This document shows, in pieces, positions 15,001-26,493 of a stretch of DNA of 64,000 nt. Position 1 is the stretch's first letter. Every line of letters starts with the position of its first letter. The position numbers and the translations under genes were made by a program. Source of the stretch: Ciona intestinalis (Eukaryota > Chordata > Ascidiacea > Phlebobranchia > Cionidae); NCBI RefSeq assembly GCF_000224145.3, contig NC_020166.2, positions 4,244,939 to 4,308,938 of the forward strand, read 5' to 3'. The notes below the pieces were generated by a model. It was not told where the DNA came from. It worked only from the letters and a program-made list of their open reading frames with translations, and did no database searches.

Positions 15001-18000
15001 ATGTGGTCAAGAACATACAAGATGATCTTCCTCTCACCTTGGCATTAAAAAACAAGTCATCCCATGTTTGTTTAATTGTTGAAACTAAATTTCTTTCTTC
15101 ATCGGAGAATTCAATCTTGTACATTTGAATTGTGCGATACCTTGTGTTGGAAATATAAATTTGATTGTTTTCTTTAAATACACCAAGGCAGATAAATTAA
15201 ATCACAAACAAAGATTCTAAACCATATTTTAAAAATGGTCTTAATCCACAAAACAATGGCAAAGCATCCCTAGTAAAAGGAAAGTTTAATAAGTTTTTAG
15301 TCACTGCGCCACTAATTATATTGTGCGGGCATTTGGGCAAGACACTTTACAACAATTGCTTCAACCCAGTGGTTGCTTATGGGTTGTTTAAATTGTGAGC
15401 CATAAATTACAAATAAATAAGATATTTCTTAATAATATAATATATAAATACGTGGTAAATCGTACGAGAGCATGAGGTGTGTGAAACAAAACACCTGTGT
15501 TATAACAACAGTCATAAGAGGATCAATAAATTACATTTATTCTACAGTTTAAAACTACACCTGACTGTACTAGTGCACGAACGTCTTCTTTACAAAATTT
15601 GACAAGTGTTTAAATTAGCTTAGACAGTAAATCTGATGTTTAAATTAGAAATAAATCAACCTTTCAATGATGTCACTTATTCTCATTTCAACATCAAGAG
15701 ATATTGCTTTTGTGTTAGAAATTACGCCAAGAACAAACTTTAAGTCTTCAAGACTATCTGGGCTCCTCTGTAGATCTTTAGCCATTTGATTCTATAATAA
15801 ATGAAATAAAAAATAAAAAATATCAATCAAATAAATAACTTGTTTACTTTAATAATGAAAACTGTTAGGAAAGTTGATTTTGTCACTTACCAACATATCT
15901 CTGAGAGAAAAGAGATTTTCCTTTGCAGAATCATTGAGTAATTTACCAAGAGATTGAACCCACATGAGTGCGTGTTCCTGCACTGTCATTGCAAGTGGGA
16001 CAAGATTCAATTTCAAACATTGTTCATCCTGAAACAATTAAAATAAATATTTTATTAATTCCAAGCGTTTTCTGAGACAAAAGTTATTTTTTTGCATTTT
16101 ATATTTTTGCAATGTTTAGCCATTATTGTTTCGGTTTTAAAACATCCAACTAACCTTTGGAGTGGCTTGTAAGAACACATCTTCAGCTATTTTGCTGTAA
16201 AATAGTAATTTATCATCATATGCAACACATGAAGGATTCTTTGCTGCAAACTTTTCCATCACAATGGTTTTTTCAAGTTTCCATAATGCTCGATATCTTT
16301 TCCATTTGGCTGAAAAAATAATAATTTTAACTCATGTTACTTAATGCAATTTATTCAAAGGGAATTAGATACTTTCTGACAGAAAAAAATACTACATTTA
16401 ATGACGGCTTGACTTGTATGCAAATGTGAATAAAAAACAAAATTACACAATAATAAACACAGTTGATAACATACAAAATAATTGACTCACGTTGGCCAAG
16501 AAACTTGGTTAGATTGGATAATATCTTCTGCATGTTGCTTGAAATGGAGGTAAACAACTCAGCTATGCGAGGATTGGGTGCAATGTCTTGATAGAATGTT
16601 ATAAGAACTGGTTCATCTTGACCTTCTGCTTGCTGAGCTGGTGTTTCAGCGCAAGTTCCTTGAATGAAGTTCAAAATAAAGTAAATTACTTTCCCTTGTA
16701 CATTATGTAGTATCTATTATTTCATTTTCTAATGCTTAAAAACAAACAGCTTTATAGCTTGTTTACGACAATGTGATTTTAAAAAATTTTAAATATAAAA
16801 CAGTCAGCATAAAGTCATGTAAGTAAAACCCATATCTAAAATGTTATCTACAAATCTCTGAATGACATTGGAGCAGTATACATTTTAACTTTAACCATAT
16901 ATATATATATATATTCACCTGCCATCCATCTCACAAAGTGTTTGGTGCTTTCCACACAATCACGCACACACTGCACAGTTAACTTGTGAACTTCATTGGC
17001 AGCAGGATGAAGCACGATCTCAGGTGTTGAAAGAATTGTTTCAATTTGCATCAATTGTGTGTTGCCAGTCACAGCTGAAGAAAAACAATCATATATTTAA
17101 TAATATTTTTGTTTTTTGGTTTACAATTTGTCTTTGTAACCTAAACAGATTGGCTTAAACAATTTTTTATGAAAAATATATTTTTGTTGCTCACCATCAT
17201 TAAAATTGGATAAGTTTCTGGTCACAAGTTCAGTGAGAGAATCAAACATTTGTCTCTCCCAGTGCTCATAATACCTGAGATAAATTACCCATCAATCAAC
17301 TATTACAATATAGTTTCATTAGATTTTTATGACAAAAATATAATGTTTTTTATTTTCAATATTTTAACATAGTTGAATTTATACTTATAAAATAAATTTG
17401 TTAATACAACTGATTAATGCAATTAACATTCTTTTTAATATTTTAAAGAATCGTAAAGAAACATCACAAAAAATAAGTACACTGGACTATCTTTAAAAAT
17501 ACCATTGATAAAATAACAAGCACCTGTGCAATCTTGGTGACTTGCCAGTATTAGTGTGTGCCACCAGCCCTTCCATTTTAGTTAAGAGTGGACCAATTGC
17601 TCGATATTTTCTGCTTAAGGCCTCCAGATCTTTCGCTCGTTCTAACTCAATATATTCAAAGAACTCCTGTTGTTGAAACCAAATTATACATTATTTAAAA
17701 GCAACTGCAACTTCATATCAATAATAATAATAAATTTTATTTGTTTCTTCAATAACGGTAGCAAATAATTAGAAATATATCAAATGAAAAGACAGGATAT
17801 ACTGACAAAACAACAGTTGGTAAAACAGGCTTACAGTTAAAAACATACTTACATTTAATTGAAACAAAATAAGCGTGGTTGGTACACCTAGCGGACAGAC
17901 GAGCCATTTATTTTAATTAACTTAAACTTCTAATAGAAACAAAAATGTGTGTAAAGACACGACCGATGATAAATTATGTAAAGGGTTGTTTAATAAAAAT

Positions 18001-21000
18001 ATTCATGTTTAAGTAAGCTAAGATACATTCTTACTTTAACATTTGGTAAATCTCCAGATTGCTTTGGAGGGATTTTTTTGAACAGATCCACATTACGAAT
18101 CATCTGTATCCTGCTGTCGATATCCTTTGCATTCTTCTGTATCTGATTCACCAGAGATTCAAACTTTCCAATCGCCACCCCACATCGTGTAATATAATCC
18201 TGATAACATGTTTCGCTTTAAATTATATATTTTTCAGGTGAATTATTCTAAATTCAAATAGTATCATTTTTTTATAAACTTTAAAGCCAACAGAAAAAAA
18301 GTAGTTTTCTTACCTGTATACCAAGAGAATTCCAATTAAGTCTTTTATATCCAGGTTTTAAGACTCGCTTGAGTTCACGTATGTGTTCATCAAGTAACTG
18401 TGCCTGTGGGAGCAAAAGATAATAAACACAATGTAACACGGTATCAAAGAAACAATATACCTCTGCGCTATCTAGAGATGATAGGAGAGCATGGTATCTA
18501 TTGAGCATGTGTGTCAACCCACTGATGTATGAGAAGTACTTATCCTCTTGGAGAGCAACATTCCTTGCAAGATCTGGCACCAGAAAACCAAGTTGTTCCA
18601 TGTACTTAGTTTCAGTTGTGATTTCCTGCAGCTCAGGAGCAAAATTGACGATGTATTGAATTCCATCATTTTGTTTCGCATCTGTGTGTGAGCAGTATTA
18701 TTATTGAAATTAAGAAACTCAAAAAATTCAAAATCTACACAGTACAACATTTTTAAATATGTAATATCATACAAACCAAATAATAGAGAGAAAGTGAAAT
18801 TTATAAGAAAGTGAAATTTATTTTTTAACTTTACAGCTGCTTTTACACATGATTAGGTAAGAGAATCGTATGCGGGTTTATCATGAAGCTTTTGGCATTA
18901 TTTCTCAGGCAAGGGATTTTACGTTTAAAAACTTTTCCATACACAAACAAATGAAGGGGAGTTTTAAAATCTTATCAGATTTATGAGACATCCTGTGTTT
19001 AATAAAAGGCAAACCCACAAAAAATTAAATATTTTTATACACAAATACAATGTACCACAAATTTAAAATAAAACTGTAGCCTGTCTGTAAAAGTGCATCA
19101 AAACGTATTATACTAGTTGAGAAACTACAAACGGTGATATATTTTGGCTACATTTTTTATAAAAATTTTAATTTTATCCATATCTGTCCATCAACATTTT
19201 TTTGTTGGTACAGCCCATTTAAATAATCATTTCAAAATAAACGTGTAGTAATTTCTCAAAACACACCTGTGTTGAAGATATCATTGAATTCATCATTTGA
19301 ATCAACATTTTCAATATTCGCTGGTGTCTGGGGTGGTCCAGAAGAACTACCAGCTAAATAATAAATTAAGAAATAGTTTATAAAAAAGTTTGCGAGATTT
19401 TGCATACAGTTCACTACCTTTGAATTTAACTTATCATAAATCCATATGACATTGGTTTTCATTACAGGTAAAAGATTAAAGTGTTAATTAATATATAATT
19501 TAAAGTGTTAATTAATATATAATGCTGATGATTTCTTCAAACATGTGGACATAGATCACAAACTAATTTTGCAATTTCTCGTTTTGAGGTATAAAATAAA
19601 AATTAAGATTCATGGTAACCAATGTTTCATCTGCCATATGGCGGGACTTTATTATCATACCTCAAAATAATTTACTTACAATTAAACTTTTATATTAGGC
19701 TTGGGAGCACACACTCGCAGAAAATCATAATAACTGAGAAAAAAATAAAACACAACCTGCTGGTGTTGTTGGAGGTAAAGGATGTACAAGAAGATTCCTC
19801 TTAAGCAAACTTGGAAGAGCACCATCCACGTATTCTAACCACTGCTGGTACTTTGTGTCTTCGTAATCTTTCATTTGCCGAGCAACCAAAAGATATTTTG
19901 CCTTAGCCTGGAAAAAAATATGATAATTATTAAACTAGGTAAAGAGCTCTATGCTAATACTATTGTGCGCATGTCTGTATTTGGGCAAGGTACAGAAATT
20001 GCTTTAAACCAGTGCTTACTAATGAGTTAAAGAAATTGTCTATCGTTCAGAAAAAAATAAAAATACAATCACCAGCATTACCAGCTATATACTTGGTTGG
20101 CCAAACACATTCTATAATATTTTTATCCACTTTTAAAAAACTTACAGCTTTTCCCTGTTCAGTTATCAGCATGTCATCCACACTTTGAAACCTGATGATG
20201 GTGTGTTTCATCCTGTTGAAAAGGGATCGCTCCCATGAGATTGCTCCAGCTACCGGAGGTTGGTTCTTTGTTAATGGAGGATCATTCATCGATTGAAGAA
20301 AGAGTTTGTTGATAATTTCAACCTTTAGAAAAACGTATATTGTTTGTTGCATGTTAAGTAAAAAGATAATGTTTTACTAAAAGAATTTAAACACAGTCTT
20401 AATTTTTATAACGGGTTCAATCTGAAACCTTATTTCTCTAATATTCGTAGTCACTGAGTAAAGAGTTTTACATTTATTACAATATATGGTGTTATAACAC
20501 AACTTATAGAATTATTCCGAAGCTATGATGGTGCAATCAAAACATCAATTTACTAAAAAGACTAGAATTATTTAACAGCTACTAAATATGAATCTTAAGT
20601 GTTGTGTCATCTACACACATACCTTAAATCAGATAGAACCAAACACTTTAATAAATATGCGTAATTTCACCTCTTTCATGTATTGAGCAAGTATATCGTT
20701 AAATTTTCTCATCATCTGGTTGTTTATTGCTTCCCTGGATCGAATGTGTTTGAATTTAAGCAACATATCAAACGCTCCTTCTGCTGATCTCAGTGTTTTG
20801 AAAGATTCATCAATGAAACGTTTTGCTTCAACTAAAGTAGATGAACAACAAACCAATGTGAATATGTCTTAATGACTAAGTAGTTAAAAATTATCTTATG
20901 CACCTTCACTATTTTTCACAGAGTCAAATGATTAAAAAATGCATACACAACTCTATATATATGTTTAAATTAGGAAAAATTATTTGGATTCCAAAATCCG

Positions 21001-24000
21001 TTTAAATTTGGAAGTACAAAATTAGTTTGAACTGGGTCTCTTTGCAAACTCTAATGTAAAACCTTTGCTTAGTTTCTGTATTTACCTTCAATAGCTTGCA
21101 CTTCTCTTTCAAACCAGTTCATTACAGTTTTCCACATGGATGCCGATCTTAGTTCGAATGGATCAACTTTAACAGTTTCAATTGGACCAACCAAGCCGTC
21201 CACTCTCTTTAAAACATCCTCAATTCGCTTTGGGTCACCGGTGACTGCTTTTAACTCAGGCCCAAATATGTTGTAAAATTCCTCTAGGACCTAGTGTTTG
21301 GAATTGCGATAAATATCCATGTGAGAAAATTGTATCATTCTGACATATACTCAATATAAGCACATATACCAAAACTATATCAAACTATAATAAATGTGCT
21401 GTATAATATACAATGTTTATATCACTGCAATGTTTGTACCATTTATTTATGTTTACTAATCTAGTCAACCTCGCTAAATCAAACTGTTGCCGGTGCCGAA
21501 TTTAGATCTATTACTTTGTACAATCTTTTTCACTTAAAAAACATCTTCCTAACAAACATGGGGCTAATGTTATTTCTGGGTGATGATTTTTTTTGTACAC
21601 ATGTTTAGTGAGAAAATAATGCAGGGCATAGGCAATTATTTTATATTAAGTGCAACTGGTTTATCCTGCCTAATTGGACAAGTTTGGCTGGGTCCTGATG
21701 TGGTTTACTGGTTCTATTAAAATTGTCCACCGTTTTCATGTCCATTACCTGTGCAACATTATGCAAATTCTTGCAGATGCCAGCCATGTAATCTGTACGA
21801 TCAAATAAACGTTTTCGATCAAACTCCCAACGGGCATCCCTTCCAGAAGCTTCTATCTTTGCTCTCACATCAAAATAAGTTTCTTTCCACAACTCAAGCA
21901 TGTGACAAGCTTCTGATGTCTTTAATTTAACCTATAATAAAAATAGTGTTGGAAAAAATATTAAATATTTAGTGTGATGCATATCAGCTATAAAAATTAT
22001 GAATGTATTTGGTTATGAAGGTTATACTATTAAAAGTTTTCTTGACTAAAACATGAATTAAACACAGTTTATGTTGTCACCATGTTTCAAACCTGTTCAG
22101 GTGATTCTCTGTAAATTGTTCGGATGTTAATAACACGAGTTACTCTTTCAGCAAGCTCCCAAGCAATTCTTTCCATCAAAGGAACCATTCGCTCATCTTT
22201 GTTGTAATGCCTTGAAATAAAGTTAAAAAATAAGCTAGACTTGAAAATATTTAACAAATGTAACCATCACAAATCACAATCAATTTATGTAGACAAAACA
22301 CTACATGCATATATTGTATTAAATTATTCTTTTTCATACATATGTTGTAAAAATGTAAATTCACCTTGAAATGATCCACACCATACGCAGTGCATTCATC
22401 ATGGAAGGAATGGTTTCAACCACAGTGTGGAAACCAGCACCATGTGCAAGACTCTGTGACATTAAAACATTAGTTATGTAAGTATTGCTATGAAAGAATA
22501 CAAGTTAACTGACAATGCATTGACATTATTAATGCCAGGAACAAATTATTAAACAATTACACTTACTTTGAAATGTCGTTCGAGTGTTGTTAAGAATCGA
22601 ACATTATCTTTTGCTTCCGTATAATATTTCGATAATTCATCGCGACTCATTTTAAAATTTGACAAAGCGGTTGTGTCAGCTTTCTGTGCAAGAACATCCA
22701 ACATCTTGGTCACTGTTGGTAACTTTAACTGTTCACTCAACGCACTAAGAGCTGCGTTTCTTTCCCTCCAGAAATCAATTTCAGCCAACGGACCATTGCC
22801 CTGGAACAATTGTTTTGTTATAAACTACTAATCTTATTAATCTTATTGACATCAAATAAAACCACCCAAAACAAGATGCTCCAATTTACAATTTATTCAA
22901 CAATAACATAGGTTAAAACATTTATTGTTTTTAATTGAATAACATATCAACCTGTGGCTTCTTCTTCAGCTGTTGCTCGATGGCGGCTGAAATTTGTTGT
23001 TGCCAATTCCCGCAAGCATTTTCAATATCTTCCATCAATCCAGGACGACGGGCCAACTCAATCATATCGCCATCCAAGTTCAAATTCGGAATGTCCAGTC
23101 TTATTTCACCTGGACAGAAATGAGTTGTTATATAAAATACATTTTTACTAACACACGTTAATATCACAAAAAAAACTAAAGTAAGATATTAAAAAATTTA
23201 TTTTAATAACAAAAATAATAACTTTATTTGTCTTTTCGATTAACGTAGCGAAGATTTAAAAATACTCTCAACAAAAAGACAGGATATAGCGTTAAAACAA
23301 CAATTGTTAAACATACTTAGAAATAAAAATTTAAATTTAGTTGAAAGAAAATAAGTGTGGTCGCTACACCTAGCAGACAAACGAGTCATTTGTGTTGAAT
23401 TATTATCAAGTTAGTTTTCTTAAAGAAACAAAAATAGACGTAAAGACAAATAACGAAATTGTGCAAAATATAAAATAAATGTGCGATAAAATGAATAATC
23501 GCATTAGGTTCAACTTCCACAAACCTTCAAGTTGTTGACTTGTTCGCTGAATATGTTTTACAAACTTTGATAAACTCATAAGAAACTCATCACGCATCAT
23601 TGCTTTAGCCTGACTTTCATGATGCAGTTCTTCCTCCCTTTATAATTGGGAGTTGTATTGTAATAAAACTTTTGGCTCGAAGACGTTAATAAAGTAAAAA
23701 AAATGTTTAAAAAATAAAAACATGATCTAAAACTAAATTTAGGAAGTTTGTTATTTTTTTTGAATACATGCTAAAAATAAGATAATTATATTTGTGCAAC
23801 CTATTTTAGAAGTATGTTTATCATTTAAAATAAATGCAACCCAAGTCAACATACCGAGGTGTTTCACCACCAGGTGTTGATGCTGAGTATTGTTGAAGTT
23901 GTGGAGTTTGAGCAGCGGACGGAAGAATTTCACCCGATTTATGTTGACCAAAGGATAATAAAGGCATAAATACCTACATAAAAATATGAAGTATGGCCAA

Positions 24001-26493
24001 ACTCTTTTCACTGTCATAAACGTTATGTAATTAGTAGGGTGATGAGCAAAAACAACTGTTTTTTTTTAAATATTAAATATAACACCAGTTTTAAAATTGA
24101 TAGTATTTATTGTTGATAGCAAGATAATCAACATAATAGTCCACCGCAACAAACCTGTGCGATCATTTGTTCCAACATGATGAGGGAACTACTGTTGAGC
24201 ACACCTGACTCAACATACATGGAGAGCGTTGAATTCGCTTCATCAATGTCATTGGGAACAGGGATAACTCCGCTGAGGTTCCTTAGGAAATATACACACT
24301 CCTGCACAAACAAGATAATTAGAACTGATGTGACTTCACTTCATTGAATTAGCTCTTAAAATGTTATTTATTTGCTAATTAAACTCTTTTAACACGTGAA
24401 AATCTTTAGCAACGTCTTCAATTGAAACTGTTGCAAACATTGTGATAAATGCTTTTAACATTCAGATTTTAAAATACTGATTAGTGATTACATTATTAAA
24501 AGTAATTGTTTATGTTTAGTTTATATTTATGCCGCTTTAAAACTCAAGAACCATATAATTTATTAATATATAATGTATTTGATTCCAGTCAAAGGATTTA
24601 TGAAAGAACTGAAATATGTGGACACAACCATCACAAAGAACAACAAGAACAACTGTTCAACAAAAAAGGATCTATAAGGCTTATGTGGTAAATTATAGCT
24701 TACTTATAATAAAATAAAATAATAGTTAATATCATACCTTATCCATCTGATCTTCAGGCAGGTGATTTTCACAAACGTATAATATTTGTCGTTCCACCAT
24801 TTGAACAATGATTTTCTGATGATGTAAAAATTCACTGTTGATACCTAGGTTTTTACTTTTAACACCAGGCAATTAAGTAGCCTATGATGGCTAAAAACTT
24901 TTAAAAAATAGTTACTTGCTTATTTAGTTTATTTTCTAAAACAGGATTGATTACTGATACTTAGAAATATACTTAAAATTATTTAATGTTAGAATTAGAA
25001 AAAAATTCTAAATATAGCAATAGCACAAACACAGTCAGTACCACAAAGCTCTTTGCCATTAAAATAACACACCGTGTTAATGGGCTGTTCAGCAACCACA
25101 TTATCTTCTGCTGAAGGATCCGCATCATTTGATGTTGCTTCAGTTTCACCTTCCTCTTGAGGTTTCTCAGCTTTTGTAATTTACATTATTTAATCATTTA
25201 AAAAATCAAACTGTTTGACAATTTTATGCCATCATGAAATGGTCTGTTTTTATTATTATATTTCTGTGGTTTGGTAGAAAAATATGTATCTTACACCTGA
25301 TAGTTCCAATGTTAAATTGGGTGTCAAAACTACAACACAGACATGGGTTAAATATTAATAACATTCAGTTTACAGTTTGTAAATATTTGAAATAAAGCTT
25401 TTAAAATTGAAAGAATGTAATCTTAAAAGAAATATTAAAATTCTTTTCACAATGAACCTGTTGTTTTTTCTTCCGGAGAATCACCATCAGGGGCTTCCCC
25501 ATTAGCAGATGCAGCACTGTGTGGTTTGTCACTTGAAGTTGAACCAGCATCTGATGTTATGTCAGGAATATCAGGTTCTAAAACAAATGGAAAATATTTA
25601 AAGATTTTTTTTTATTTTATGAAGTATTTTTTCATATCAGATATTAGCATGTTGAATGTAAAAGTTAGGCTATGTAACTTATATATTTCATATAATTTTT
25701 CTGCATTTTTTAATTCCTTATAAAATTAATCTGAGATGATCTGACCACATTCAACTTCAACTTCCTCCTCTTCTTCCACCATGAGGACATAGAAGAGTAA
25801 AGCAGATGTTCCTTCATCATCAGATGACTCATTGAAGAAATGTTGAAGTTTAATTTCTTCCTCACCTTCATATCTTGATAACATTTCATTGAACACCTAA
25901 GTATGAACAAAGTTAATTTTTGTTAGAAATCTTTACTAGAGAGAATGTTAGGTTTGATATCTTCGATAATTTTATTTTGCAAGATGAATTAAATCGTTGC
26001 CTATACCCATACGCAAGGCAGGTGAATTACAGTAAAGAAATATGTTTTTGCGCATTTTTAAAATTAGTTTTCAACATAAACGCCAGACTTTTCCGCAAAA
26101 AATATACTTTACTGAAATCCAAAAAACATTTTGAAACCAAACTTTTCACTGGTTACCAATTAGGGATTACCGAATCACCATGAATATCAGGTCATTCTTT
26201 TCAATCTGGTTAATCCTCTTGGTATGAACAGTGTTAAATTGCAGCCTAAAATGTTTTTTTTTAAGGGGCCATTGCGTCAGTATTATTCAACATCAAACAA
26301 TTTAAGCAGGATTGTTGGCCAGCAGTCAGCATAATCTGGTATGTAGCCATGTTCAATCGAAAAAGTAAAACTTTATAAGGTTTAAAAAATACAGACTTGT
26401 AAAATTTAGTTGACCCACCTCATTGTCTTTAATGTTCAAACCAAGACACACTCGATCCCGAATCCATTCTATCCTGGGATCATCCAAAGCCAT
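1..26493 (-). CDS. DNAH10: Axonemal dynein heavy chain, DNAH10 type (C-terminal part outside window)
   Basis: Motor subunit of an inner-arm axonemal dynein (the I1/f type in which DNAH10 pairs with DNAH2), which slides microtubules in motile cilia and sperm tails. I read about 60 exons totalling roughly 2,850 residues. The start is the ATG at 26491-26493, opening [15 protein letters not shown], which matches the conserved start of this family. Order: acidic N-terminus, long tail, linker, AAA1 with GPAGTGKT (near residue 2020), AAA2 with GPTGGGKS (near 2300), AAA3 with GETGTSKT (near 2640). The last exon in the window (155-257) ends in [10 protein letters not shown], so AAA4, the stalk, AAA5-6 and the C-terminal domain lie beyond base 1. 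Collinear matches to vertebrate DNAH10 along the whole length make the subtype call strong. No stop codon or frameshift is seen in any exon. Introns carry a nested gene, SINEs and a MITE. Confidence 0.95.
2512..3885 (+). CDS. Arylamine N-acetyltransferase, nested in a DNAH10 intron
   Basis: Cytosolic enzyme that moves an acetyl group from acetyl-CoA to arylamines, hydrazines and O-hydroxyarylamines by a ping-pong mechanism through an active-site cysteine. Three exons (2512-2856, 3082-3268, 3539-3885) join in phase to 292 residues, the usual NAT length. The catalytic triad is complete: Cys72 in RGGCCYEQN, His111 in FDHMALL, Asp127 in VWLTDVGWG. These align with human NAT Cys68, His107 and Asp122. 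I start at ATG 2512 ([17 protein letters not shown]), since the helix that begins NATs follows at once; an in-frame ATG at 2473 would add 13 residues that do not look conserved. A polyadenylation signal (AATAAA, about 3887) directly follows the stop. The gene lies antisense inside DNAH10 intron 2074-4742. Intron 2 carries a SINE-head fragment near 3315-3358. Orthology to NAT1 or NAT2 in particular cannot be assigned, so no symbol is given. Confidence 0.93.
3310..3360 (-). repeat. SINE head fragment in NAT intron 2
   Basis: Read on the minus strand this gives a CGGCGCTGTGGCAAAGTGG start and continues into GCGCGCCTGCCTGTAACC, the same tRNA-related 5' part as the fuller copies at 12018 and 30512. 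Only the head is present. Confidence 0.6.
3886..4742. other. Rest of the DNAH10 host intron downstream of NAT
   Basis: AT-rich sequence between the NAT stop and the next DNAH10 exon. A fragment at 4645-4690 (minus orientation, with CATCTTGCCCCAC) resembles the ends of the MITE family seen elsewhere. No coding potential was recognised. Confidence 0.5.
11066..11262. mobile_element. MITE, TA-flanked palindromic-end family (copy 1)
   Basis: Non-autonomous DNA element of about 197 bp in a DNAH10 intron. It begins AGTAGGGTGGGGGAAGATGG and ends with the inverted equivalent (CCATCTTCCCCTACCCCGCTA), flanked by TA. The interior has the family landmarks GTAAACAAAGAACATTCAAA and AAAACTTGATCAGGAT. The TA flank suggests mobilisation by a Tc1/mariner-type transposase. 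It resembles the Cimi elements described in Ciona; the name is from memory. Confidence 0.85.
12018..12306 (+). mobile_element. tRNA-related composite SINE, near full length
   Basis: Lies in a DNAH10 intron. The head GCGCGGCGTAGTGGTTAGCG resembles a tRNA 5' half with an A-box (TAGTGGTTAGCG). Then come the landmarks GGGCAAGACACTTAACAG, CAACCCAGTGGTCACTAATG and an AAATAAAAA tract, then the second module GGTAACTCGTAAGCTGGCAC and GTGTTATAAC, ending in AGTAAGTTACATTTATTTAT. The same two-module structure recurs at 30512. It resembles the Cics-type composite SINE of Ciona. Confidence 0.8.
15295..15545 (+). repeat. Degenerate SINE copy
   Basis: Keeps GGGCAAGACACTTTACAACA, CAACCCAGTGGTTGCTTATG and the tail module (GTGTTATAAC), but the tRNA-like head is damaged. 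Located in the DNAH10 intron between exons 15661-15791 and 15038-15140. Confidence 0.65.
17727..17965. repeat. Dispersed repeat, unclassified, copy A
   Basis: Shares an ordered series of blocks with 23205-23447: TTTATTTGT, AAAAGACAGGATATA, AACATACTTA, AAATAAGYGTGG, then ACACCTAGC, AGACRAACGAGYCATTT and GAAACAAAAA. Both copies lie in DNAH10 introns in the same orientation. No coding frame or terminal inverted repeat is seen. Possibly an old SINE or the 3' end of a LINE. Confidence 0.6.
19476..19523. repeat. Exact 24-bp tandem duplication
   Basis: The 24-bp unit starting TTAAAGTGTTAATTAATATA is present twice without a mismatch (19476-19499 and 19500-19523), in an intron of DNAH10. A recent replication-slippage type event. 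Confidence 0.85.
19955..20045 (+). repeat. SINE fragment (middle part)
   Basis: Contains TTTGGGCAAGG, AATTGCTTTAAACCAGTG and CTTACTAATGAGTT, recognisable as the central landmarks of the SINE family, badly eroded. Confidence 0.45.
23205..23447. repeat. Dispersed repeat, unclassified, copy B
   Basis: Second copy of the repeat described at 17727-17965, in a different DNAH10 intron, sharing the same blocks in the same order. Confidence 0.6.

Larger units (their letters stand above)
10053..18403 (-). other. DNAH10: DNAH10 exons 21-42: tail helical bundles and linker
   Basis: Exons in coding order: 18314-18403, 18035-18199, 17524-17666, 17195-17274, 16919-17074, 16491-16658, 16155-16309, 15891-16028, 15661-15791, 15038-15140, 14562-14764, 14213-14390, 13701-13858, 13223-13391, 12969-13047, 12391-12524, 11912-11985, 11620-11829, 11297-11465, 10579-10709, 10355-10451, 10053-10176. 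The stretch from about 12524 to 11297 holds the most conserved linker sequence ([37 protein letters not shown]). The linker is the lever that swings across the AAA ring during the power stroke. The intron between 11985 and 12391 contains a nearly complete tRNA-related SINE, and the intron between 10709 and 11297 contains a MITE. Confidence 0.85.
18461..26493 (-). other. DNAH10: DNAH10 exons 1-20: N-terminal tail
   Basis: Exons in coding order: 26419-26493, 25746-25896, 25458-25577, a 33-nt exon near 25288-25320, 25073-25170, 24738-24815, 24155-24301, 23855-23973, 23525-23637, 22952-23109, 22567-22800, 22365-22453, 22093-22210, 21749-21931, 21086-21290, 20671-20831, 20146-20322, 19757-19907, 19267-19353, 18461-18681. 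They encode the heterodimerisation and intermediate-chain-binding tail. Exons 2-5 are rich in E, D, S, T and P and look disordered. Exon 19 is also Ser/Pro/Asp-rich and absent from the vertebrate alignment I recall, so it may be lineage-specific. The well-conserved stretch starts at exon 9 ([19 protein letters not shown]). Boundaries use GT/AG sites and phase, and could shift by a base or two. Confidence 0.85.

Noticed and set aside
25920..26183. 87-codon plus-strand frame in DNAH10 intron 1
   Set aside because: Its 3' part overlaps a degenerate fold-back repeat end (26128-26168); no protein family recognised.
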